Positions 9,969-19,344 of a stretch of 64,000 nucleotides of DNA are shown one piece after another. The position numbers were made by a program, and so were the translations under genes. Source of the DNA: Hortaea werneckii (taxonomy: Eukaryota; Ascomycota; Dothideomycetes; Mycosphaerellales; Teratosphaeriaceae); the NCBI GenBank assembly GCA_037044905.1, contig JBAOKB010000073.1:26234-90233 (forward strand), written 5' to 3'. The notes under the pieces were generated by a model. That model searched no databases, was not told the DNA's origin, and saw only the letters and a list, made by a program, of their open reading frames with translations. How positions within the stretch are numbered: the first letter of the stretch is position 1; each line of letters begins with the position of its first letter.

Positions 9969-11577
9969 CTACTGCTTCGTCTGCTGTCTATTTGTACCGT
10001 CAAGAGGGTACTGTACCCGAACACCCTCCAATGTCGCACTCTCACCCATAATCTCGCATTCGGCATCGTCAAAGTACTTATAATCCAAGCCACGAATCTC
10101 ATCCTCCTCCGTGGCTCTGAGATGCATTCCCGGGATCCTGTTGATGATGAAAAGCAAGATACAGGACACGCCGAAGGACCACGCAGCGCAGGTGGTTGCC
10201 GCAGCCAGCTGATATCCCATCTGAATCCAGTTCCGCTCCCACCAACCGCCGGGGGACGCATTGCCAGTAACACCGTCGAGAGCGGGGACCCATGACGCAG
10301 CGAAGAAACCGGTCAAAATGTCGCCGACGTAGCCTCCCATGCCATGGATCGCCCAGATGTCCAGACCCTCGTCCACGGAGATGAGGTAGCTGAACTTCTT
10401 GGTGTAGAAGGAGCAGATGCTGGTCAGGAAGCCGATCAAGGCGGCGACGTAGACTGGGACAAATCCCGCAGCAGGCGTGATGCCTACAAGACCGGAAATG
10501 ATACCGGAGCAGAAGCCAACGATCTGGGTAAAGAAACATGTGAGAGATTGTCCCATGTGTGGGTTTGGATAGATTCAACTTACCGATATCTTTCGATTGT
10601 GGATGTACTCAACTAGCGGCCAGCCGAGACCACCTCCGCACGCTGCCAGGTCTAGATTTCACGTCAAATTGGGCCTTTCATCTCTTCGGAGGTTATAAAA
10701 GCTTACTGGTGTTGATCATCACGTAGATGGAGCGGAGACTCATGTTGGCAGTGGAGCCACCATTGAATGCGAACCATCCGAACCAGATAAGGATGGTCCC
10801 GAGAGTCAGCAAGGTAGGGTTGTGCGGCTTGAAGTGGGCAATCTTCTTTCGAGAAGACAGAGGCGAGTCTGAAAGTCGCGGACCAAGCAGCATTGACCAA
10901 GCCAGAGCGCCAAATCCGCTTGCGATATGCACCGGCCCAGAGCCAGCAAAGTCGAGCACTCCCAACTTGTACAGCCATCCGTTGGGATTCCACTCAAAGT
11001 ACGCCAGGACATAGTAGACGAACGTGGTCCAGCACAGCAGGAAGACCATACTTGGCATGAGACGACCACGCTCCAGCATGGCACCTGCCAAGATCATCGC
11101 TGTTGCTGTGACGAAAGTGAAACCAAAACAGGCGTACACCAAGTCAGGTATATCTGAGTTGGCGAGAGACGGATAGGCGAGGACGTTGTGTAGGACGCCG
11201 AGCGAGAGATTGCCCAACATGGGATTGGTCGGCCGCGATTGATAGAGCGAGTATCCGTACAGCCAGAACTGTATGCCACATGCACAAGCACAGAAAAGGG
11301 ATTGGAAGACCTGAAGCGCGATACGATCAGCCATGTGTGGGCGATTCTTGAATTGATGTTATTTGTATACCATTGTCAATGCGGCTTTCCGGCGATGCAT
11401 GCCAGCGTAAAGAAAGCCAACCGCGGGTGTAATCTGCCAACATAGAATTGTGCATACTGCCATCCACGCAAGATCGCCTTTGTCATAGGGCGATGTTAGA
11501 TCTTGAGTGATGGGATCGCCTCCCCGGGGGTTGGTACTGTAATCGGGCCATTCTGAGATTTGCGCAATGTCGCTCAT
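9969..11577 (-). CDS. ammonium permease, Mep/Amt/Rh family
   Basis: Four exons (11577-11371, 11310-10707, 10651-10584, 10523-9969) give 477 residues. The family core is clear: LYAGMHRRKAALTMVFQ after TM1, FNGGSTANMSLRS, and the twin pore histidines H197 (GPVHIASG) and H353 (IWAIHGMGGYVGD). About 11 transmembrane helices with a cytosolic C-terminal tail (GLDYKYFDDAECEIMGE) as in Mep/Amt proteins. It imports ammonium at the plasma membrane; Mep2-type members also signal nitrogen starvation, which cannot be decided here. It is convergent with the MFS permease (182 bp apart). The upstream region carries GATAA motifs, consistent with nitrogen-repression control. Confidence 0.96.
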
Positions 11578-12388
11578 GGTAGTCTCTTCAGTGGCGAGTC
11601 AATAGGTGAACAAGAAGCCTGATGAGAAGCATGGGGGATCATGGTGGTAATTATACGCCCAAAGGTGCCTTGCCAGCAAGATGCAACGACGGCCAAGTGA
11701 TAAGAGACAGAGAGAGGATCGAAGTTGTTAGTCAACGCCATGATCCCTGTCTTACGACGGGCAGAGACTATGCGAGCTACCTCATTTCCTGCTAGACGCT
11801 CAGACGAATAAGCGGCCGGGCAAGTCTGAGTATCAGCGAGATCGGTGCTACTCAGGCATGGGACTCTGATAGAGGTCGGCGCCACCGAGATATTCATCTT
11901 CCTCTGGAAGTGTTCACAGCCAGGATATAAAGGCATCACAAGCGAGCGAAAGACGCGTTCGGTATCGCGACGAGTCGGACGACGAGATAACGCATTCTTT
12001 TTCCTATTCGAGTTGGAAGCTCTTATCGAGGCGTGAAGGGCCAAGATCGGACCGAGTTCAGCCTATCGCCGCCCGCAGGTGTGACCATTCTGGACCAATG
12101 GATCTTGGACTGTGTCCCGACTGCGGTAACAATACATTCGACAGACCAAGCCAGACCAGCAGACTGTGGACGCGGTCGAAAGGGTGGAATCTTGAATGGA
12201 GTGGCGGTGATGTGGTCAAGTTGGTGTGGTGAGATCGGAAGAGGTGAAGTCGACGGGAAAGTCTCGCGAACCCGATCCGACTCCTCCGCTTCATCTCCGT
12301 TGCCCATCTCCGTCCGCTCCGCTGTTGCAGTTCAGACTTCAGTCGATCCTCACTACATACGACATTGAACACGTTAGCAGACGTGGTA
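11578..12388. promoter_or_regulatory. divergent promoter, ammonium permease / EMI1-like, with GATA motifs
   Basis: The intergenic region contains GATAAG at 11699-11704, GATAA at 11986-11990 and CTTATC (GATAAG on minus) at 12022-12027. HGATAR pairs are the binding sites of AreA/Gln3-type nitrogen regulators and fit the ammonium permease. Functional use is inferred. An AG at 12379-12380 could be a splice acceptor for a non-coding 5' exon of the right-hand gene. Confidence 0.5.
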
Positions 12389-13093
12389 ATGGGCTGGCTA
12401 TGGTCATCGTCTCCGTCGCCGGCGACGCCGGCTAACGAACAGGACCAAAATGGAAAAGACCGGAATACTGCACCAAACGCAGAATCAGCACATCGCAGCT
12501 TCGCACTCTCAGAAGACCAACGGAGCCGTATATTCGGCAGTGCTGCCTCACGATCAGACAGCAACACCACTGGCAGGAACGACAAGCAATCAGACGCCGA
12601 GATAGAAAACTGGCTGAACTCCTTCTCAACCTCATCATCCGGCAGCGATGGAACAAGAAGCGCAGAAACCCCCGCGGCCGAGCCAACCTCAGAAGCCACG
12701 CCCTCGACAACACCATCCCGCTTTAACGAAGACGGCACCCTCAACATCTCCCCCGCAGCACTCGCACCCCGCACAATGTCCTGCCGCCAAGCCTTCGACG
12801 CAGCCTTCTACTGCCAATCCTTGGGCGGGAAATTCAACGACGTATACCGGTTCGGCAAAGTCCAGGACTGCAGCGAGCACTGGGGCGCATTCTGGTTCTG
12901 CATGCGGAACCGCACATTACCAGCGAAAGACACGGAAGAGATGATAGCGCAGTACTACCTCGACCGGGACGAGAGACGGAAGAAGGAGAGGGGGAGTAGT
13001 GAGGATGTGTGGGAGATTCGGACGAAAGGGGTGGAGAGGGCGTTTCAGAGGGATCCGGATGCTGAGGAAGGAGCTGTGCCGATGCAGGAGTGA
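12389..13093 (+). CDS. EMI1: Emi1-like twin-CX9C protein (DUF3128)
   Basis: There are 234 residues from ATG 12389. The first 125 residues are Ser/Thr-rich and probably disordered. The conserved part carries a twin CX9C motif with cysteines at 132/142 and 161/171 (SCRQAFDAAFYC and CSEHWGAFWFC), followed by a YYLDRDERRKKER helix. Twin CX9C proteins fold as helical hairpins with two disulfides, usually through Mia40 in the mitochondrial intermembrane space. The arrangement matches the DUF3128 family of yeast Emi1, required for early meiotic induction and linked to mitochondria. The frame is open a little upstream but without an earlier ATG. Confidence 0.8.
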   Translation: MGWLWSSSPSPATPANEQDQNGKDRNTAPNAESAHRSFALSEDQRSRIFGSAASRSDSNTTGRNDKQSDAEIENWLNSFSTSSSGSDGTRSAETPAAEPTSEATPSTTPSRFNEDGTLNISPAALAPRTMSCRQAFDAAFYCQSLGGKFNDVYRFGKVQDCSEHWGAFWFCMRNRTLPAKDTEEMIAQYYLDRDERRKKERGSSEDVWEIRTKGVERAFQRDPDAEEGAVPMQE

Positions 13094-13580
13094 TGGGAGT
13101 ACGGGGAAAAGGGACATATGCCTAATTTGAGGCCGTGTTCCTTTTTTTCAGCACTCATACAAGGGGCCGCGATGAAGGGCTATGACACGGCACGAACCAG
13201 CGCTTCATCCGGTTCGCTCAGCGGCGAAATGCGTTGCACAGTTTTTCGCTTGCATAAAGCCATTTTCGCATTCTAAGACGGGAGCACCACAGAAAACCGC
13301 TCTGTTCTTTGCGCACTAGGAAAGCAGGCCGGCAGCGCCGATATCAGCGCGTCGCGAGTCTCGTTGAACTCGTCCTGCCATCTATCCACTCGCGCCAAGA
13401 TGCGCCACCGCTCGCCATCAGAAAACCGCTCCGGGGCCGAGTGCGGCGACTGTTTATCGCCTGGAGTCCGTCAAAAATCATCAATCTCTTGCTGCCTCCA
13501 AGGCTAGCCAGACCACCCATACTTGTACCATCACTCTACTGTATCATCCTGCCATTTCCATCACCCTGCCATCTCGCGAT
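13094..13580. other. convergent 3' region, no gene seen
   Basis: These 487 bp lie between the ends of the EMI1-like gene (+) and the next gene (-). They should contain both 3' UTRs. A T7 run lies at about 13143. No coding or structural feature was recognised. Confidence 0.5.
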
Positions 13581-16485
13581 CTACTGCTCAGACTTCACGA
13601 TACCACTCGACTCAGACTTGATTATTCGTCCAGTCGACAGCTGTCTCTTTTGCTCCAGAAGGTCATCTTCCTCCTCTTCCAGATCTATGAGCTCCTCCTC
13701 GACACTTAGATTCTCTTTCTTGATCCGTAGCCGCTGTTTCTTGCGACGTATCTTAGCGAGCTCGTCTTCGATTTCTCGCTCTTGCTCGGCTGAATCCATC
13801 GCAGTTTGGCTTGCCTGCCGATTGTTGGCGGAGGAGGGCGAGTCATCATCGGAGATCGTGAGGTCGATCACCTCGCTTTGCTCAGCTGGCCGCTTTCTGG
13901 ACGAGCTTGCATCTTCCGCCAAAGATGCTGGTGTGTGTGAGGTTTTACGGTGGTCAGGCACGATCGAGTCTCTTCTGTGCTGGTGCCCGTCCAAAGGCGC
14001 GATCGTTGCATATTGCTCAAGCTGACGTGCTTGTTCATGGTCAATCAAAGAGCGACTGTGCGCTTGTTGGTGCTGGCCATCAGTGTTGGCATTGTGCTGA
14101 TTGCTGGTAGGATAGAGTTGTTGCTGCGGAGCACCTGTCGGATAGCCCTGCCCGCCGTGTTCCTTATAAGAAGAGCTAGTTGGTACGCCAAGCATTGAAT
14201 CAGCACTTTGGGTCGGTTTCTCCGCATACGTCTTCATTGCTTCGTTGGAGTCGCGCTGGGGCGGCAGGTGTGTTTGCTGTGATGATGTAGCAGCTTCATG
14301 AGGGTTGCTGACCTCAGTAGAATGTGTTCCCAAGCCGATCCTACTATTCGCATCACTGACACCGCTTCCCATATCTGCCGTCGCAGCACGCTGCATCAAA
14401 AGTCCATTGACGCTCTCGTGCACTGGCTGCGGATCTGCTTGATTCAGGGGATTGTTACCTCCCGAAACACAGCTCAATGGTTCTTCTTCCTCAACTTCAG
14501 CCTGTGAGTCCCGGGCAAATTGACCAGTTGAATCCCTCGTAAACTGAACAGATGAGTTTCTACCAAGTTGAACAGGCGAGTCCTCGTCATCGTCGACGAT
14601 CCGGCGATCAGAACCAGCCGTGCTCGGGGCTTCTTCAGCCTGTGTGCCCGAGCGATCGTCAAGATTTGGTATCGCGCCGTCATCATGCAAGCTCGATGCC
14701 TCTGTAGATTGCTGATGCGTGGCAATGTGCCTTGGTGAAGTGTCCGAGCCAAGCGAGCCAGTCCTCTGTTTCCTGGTCCGGTGATTGCGCTTACGCTTCT
14801 GCGGAATAGCAGGCAAAGGTTCTTCATTGCTTGGGGAATCTCTGTCGTTGGCGAAGCGAGCAAAGATGCCCCTGGAGCCCCGAGCAGAGCTTTCCGTTGC
14901 TTCTGGTTCCCGTGGATGCTGAATTGTGGTAGGAGTGCTATGCATCTTCATCCTGCCGGTTGTTCCGGATTGACTTTCATCTCCTCGCTGCGATGCAATA
15001 ACCTTTTGCATTTGACTCTTGTAGTCGTCCCTGTTTTTCAGAGCTACTTTGGGGTTACCACATGCACCGCAAGGCTTGCATCGGTCAATAAGATCAGCTG
15101 TGGACGTTTGTGAGGCAATGCCCGGGCCTTCAGAGCGATTCACAGGTCTTGCTCTTGCTCGGGCCATGCCGCCCTTCTTGTGCTGCTTGGGCGTGTGGTC
15201 TTTCGGACAGTCGCAAAACGTGATTTCGGGCAGAGTTTCTGTCTGCGGTGACTCTTCTGGAACGACTGGTTCCATCGTGTTCGACTCGGCCGCTGATTGG
15301 CGCCCTGTATATGTAGCCAGGGCAATTTCAACTCTAGTTCCATCTCCTTGAGCCATCGTTGATTGGGTTGTTGACAGACCGCCACCGGAGGAAGAGCGGG
15401 TATTGCGTCGGCCGTTATGCAAGGACTGCAACTCGGCTTTGCGAGTCTTCCACTTAGATGACATGCGCTGACGGAGATCATGTGTGCGTTTAATAGCTTC
15501 ATTGAACGCGGCGTCTTGCTGGACAATCAAGCCGTTTTCGTACTTGTGAGGCATCTTAGGTTGTCCGTTCCGGTAAGTTTCCAGCCAGAACGTCGGTACT
15601 GTAAACGAGTTAGCAACAGCAAGTATGATTTCTTTTGCGAAGACTTACTCTTTGAATGATCCAGAGCACGGAACTCTGCGATGTAGGGGTCGCCTTCTTG
15701 TCCTGGAAGTGTTTTGAAATTGGCCATGCTCTTTGGCGAGCAAACTCGCTTTTCAGCTGGATTGTGGTCGCTGCCATGCGTTAGGCTCGCCACCAAATCA
15801 ACCCGTATCTTCATGTTTGTGATGACTTACACTTCATTGGGTGAGTCCCACGTCACCGTGCCGCGAGTGACGTAGACAGTGATATTGCCGGGAGTGGTGT
15901 CTCTGTCGAACGACTTGCCCTCGAATGATTTACGCTTCCCCGCCTTGCCCCAGACTACAATAAATTAGCCAAAGTCGTTGACTACATAAGAAATTCAGCG
16001 GCTGACTCACCTTGGTCATGTTGCATTGGTCTGATCAAGAATGCCCAGTTCTTCTCGCTGGAGCCTTCTGGCACATTGCCGGAAGGATCAGACAGAGCAA
16101 TCGGCTTTCCCGCTCCATCGGCTTGCAATTCAGAACAGCACGCCTTATTGTAGGCCTTGGCGGTGAAGCTGCTCAGGACATGTTGCTGACCCTGTACCCA
16201 TGATGTTTGGATGCCGAAGACAGCGGGATCCTTGAAGCAATGGTTGGTCTGGCCTTTGCCAGCGCGCACGTCGATCTGAATGATATTCGCAGATCCCAGC
16301 TTGAAGTTTGGACCGAAGCTGATCACCATGTCAAACTTGGAGTCGGTCTTCCATTGAGCGTAGACCCAAGCCGTCTTGAAGTTTCCACCAATTTGGATGC
16401 CAGGCCGCTCACACACACGAGAGGGTTCCAAATTGTCACCATGAGGCTTGAGGTAAACCTCTAGGTCTTCGAATTCGAACCGCAT
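13581..16485 (-). CDS. hypothetical protein with SUMO-interaction motif and coiled coil
   Basis: Four exons (16485-16011, 15954-15831, 15770-15649, 15598-13581) join to 912 residues. The first ~260 residues look globular, with strand-rich segments (FDMVISFGPNFKLGSANIIQ; NITVYVTRGTVTW), and I do not recognise the family. Residues about 290-800 are low-complexity and Ser/Gln/His-rich, with a four-cysteine CKPCGACGNPK cluster near 360 that could bind metal. Near the C-terminus VIDLTISDDD (from about 817) is a textbook SUMO-interaction motif, followed by a charged coiled coil (about 845-892) and two psi-K-x-E sumoylation-type sites (IKSE, VKSE). A nuclear role is likely but unproven. The next gene on the same strand also ends in an acidic SIM-like tail. 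Confidence 0.8.
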
Positions 16486-17709
16486 CGTTGCGAGCACTAC
16501 CAAAGGCAGGCAGGTTCGGACGTGTGTGGCAATGTCAAGAAGTAGCAACCATCTGCAAGAAGTCAGAAAGGTCAAGCGCAGGCACCGAGGTCGGAGTGAC
16601 GCACTCTTTTCACCAGATGTAAACAAAGGCTGACACAAACGAGGCAGGCGCGACTGCCGTGGTGTCAGGTGATGTCATCCGCTCATGTCTTGGCAGAATC
16701 AATACCGAGAAAGACGATGGACGTTCCAACTGATGTATGGATATTGAATCCAAAGCGTGTACTTACTGCTGCTGTCCAGTACGCTTCCGGGGCATCTCGG
16801 CGCTTGCTCCGATGGCTCTGCTGGCAGGGTTTTCGGTTGCAAATCGGTATCTGAGAGGCTCATTAGACTCCTGAGGTAGGTGCTCGTTTAGACGGCGATC
16901 ATCAAGGCAAGTCACGAACCTGTGATTGAAACGACTTCCTTTACCAAACAGCTCCGGAGACCGCCTTTCCAGACATGATTTACCCCGCATGCAAGTCTGC
17001 TACCGATCATTCGTACCTGATATCAATGTTTCGCGATAAACTTCGTTCTACAGGTGGTACAAGGGATACAGCACCTGAGTTGATGTCGGACGCCTACTTG
17101 GTGACTTCGATTGCCATCGGTCACCCCACTTGAATGTTCGGTTTTCCGTCGGGTACCTAGGTAGCAATGAATGGTTTAAACCAAGCTAAAGTTCAGCATG
17201 GCATCAATGACTGAGTGTCTCATGAATGGGCAGGTCGTTCGAGCTACGCTTACGGTAAACAGAGGAATTAGCTCTTCGTTGGGTGGTTTCGCTGATTGTC
17301 ATTTGTATTTCCTGTTCAAATGTCATATCCGTCAGCAGATGAAACATGTATGATAGTGGTATACTCAGCTTGGAATGTATCCAGTCGATTCCTGAGACAC
17401 CGCGGTCCTCTGATCAGACAAGAGAAAATGGACTTGTCAACCTTCAATTGCAGCTGATCTCATCTGTGTTATTGGTACTATTACATGTCGTAGCCTTTCT
17501 GAAGGTCTGCGAGCTCGATCTTTGCCGAAGTCTCTGATCGTAGTGTGCAATGGCTCTCCGCCGCCATTTTGATGTGTATAAGCATGGTGTATCCAGAAAG
17601 CGCATGCTCTCCGTTCCCCTCACCCCCACAAAAGTTCTTTCCACCAATCTTCAGAGCTACTGGTATTCATGCCTCCTTGTCGCCCACTTCTTTTCCACCT
17701 GCATGGGGC
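16486..17709. other. intergenic, no gene seen
   Basis: These 1.2 kb lie upstream of the 912-residue gene and downstream of the next minus-strand gene. Frames on both strands are short and lack protein-like composition. An unspliced 5' leader may begin within the first 200 bases. Nothing else was recognised. Confidence 0.45.
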
Positions 17710-19344
17710 CTAGTTGATGCGGCGCCTGTTCCGGCGCTCCTCTGGTTCGTCGTCGTCGGACGGTATCTCAATAGTTTCTGGCTGCGTGGTACGTTGCGGA
17801 GCCTGACGCAGGCGATTCGGTCGATGTGGCGGTGGCATGGCCGGACGGGAGTCTGGCGGCGTTTGAGAGGCTTCGGTGCCTGGCGCAATGGGTGGACGAT
17901 GGCGGGAGTCTGATCGAATACCACCTCCATTCCTACCCCTTTGTGAACCCATTCGACCTGTGGCCAGCGAATCGCGAGATCTCCTAATGGAAGGCCTGGA
18001 AGGGCCCGCACGATGTACATCTTCATGAGTCAATATAGGCATTCCGAACTGGTCGCGCTCTTCCTGTTGATTCTGGCGCATGTTGGGTGCAAACGACCTC
18101 GGAGTTTGTGTTGTCTGCGCAAACTCGTTGCACGCTGGCCGTTGGTTCTGGCGCATATCAGATGCAAACGACGTCGGGTTCTGTGCTGTTGTGTCAGACC
18201 TTTGCCCGCGGGGGGGGGTGCTGTCTGCGTGAACCCGTTGCACTCTGGCTGTTGGTTCTGGCGCATCGGGTGTTGGAAAGAGCTCGACATCTGTGGCGTC
18301 ATGCCAGGCAGTCCCGCGTGAGGAGGTGTTGCCTGTGGGAACGAACGAGTCTCTGGCATGAACTGCGTAGGACGTCCCCCGCCTGAAGGCACGGCGTGCA
18401 TGTTGCCGTACATCGACGCGGTTGAGTGAGGTACAACGCCCCAAGCCTCCGCCTCTTGGCTCAGTTGCGGCCCGCTGGGAAGACCACCCATCGGGTGAGC
18501 CAGCGGCTTGTTCGTAACGCCGGCAGGATCTGGAAGTATCTCCACAACGTATCTGTATATGCGGCCATTCACGCCGCCCAAGCCGTTGATGTAGTCGGAT
18601 CGAATGATCAATTTCCTAACCTCCCGTAGGAGTGTGGGATTTTGACTCATCCACTCATCACTGTATTTCCAGTTAGCCGTCGATCAATACATAACAGGGA
18701 TAGATGAAGGCAGCAACGTACTAATCATCGTCTGGAGGGTCTGTATTCTGCACAAGTATGGTGGTGGGTTGTGGAGTGGCGTCATAATCCTTTTGCAATT
18801 TCTTGAAGCGCCGGATGGAAAAGACGACTCTGCCCGTGTCAGCAAACTCGCCGTCGCGGACGTTTTCTTCCTGGTTTCCCTGGCCCGGTGTGGCTAGCCG
18901 TCGCTGTCATTAGCTTCTCATACGTTTTCGGAGGTTAGTGTTCGAAGATTTGTACTTACGGTTGGCGCGAGGGAACTTCAGAGGCAAGTCCGTATGCCCT
19001 CCTTGTGGGTTCCACACCCGCAAGATGTTCAAGGTATAATCATCAGCAATGTGACCTCCAGGAGGACGCTCGAGTACCCATCTCTGCGTATGGGTTACTG
19101 GTATCAGCATATGGGTCAAATCTCCAATCGAGATCACGAGCTCAACCCCGTCGGAGCTGTATAGCTTGAAGTCGTGTCCGACGTGAAGCTGAACTTCAAA
19201 AAGGCGGTTACTGCCCGGACAGAACGTAGTGCGACGAAGCACAACTGCTTCTTGACCGGAGTCACTATCCGCATGGAGGCGCATCTCGACAACATGCCTC
19301 GCCCGGTCCCTTCCATTTGCGCGAAGTACTCGCAAAGAAGACAT
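17710..19344 (-). CDS. hypothetical protein with short repeats and SIM-like tail; one-base frameshift in a C run
   Basis: Exons are 19344-18960, 18893-18722 and 18660-17710, with introns carrying GCTAATGAC and GGCTAAC branch sites. The first two exons give a strand-rich domain of unknown family (LFEVQLHVGHDFKLYSSDG; RVVFSIRRFKKLQKDYD). The third exon is Gln/Pro-rich and contains three copies of an MRQNQ-centred repeat, then ends in ETIEIPSDDDEPEE and a basic tail. The frame changes at a run of nine C (minus strand; G run at about 18210-18218). Repeat 1 is in one frame and repeats 2-3 are in the next, and ten C would give one open protein of 502 residues. A sequencing or assembly error is the simplest reading; a true mutation is possible. 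The start is the first ATG that keeps the conserved-looking domain. Confidence 0.65.

Noticed and set aside
12058..12774. 238-codon minus frame
   Set aside because: Antisense to the EMI1-like gene, which has diagnostic twin CX9C motifs.
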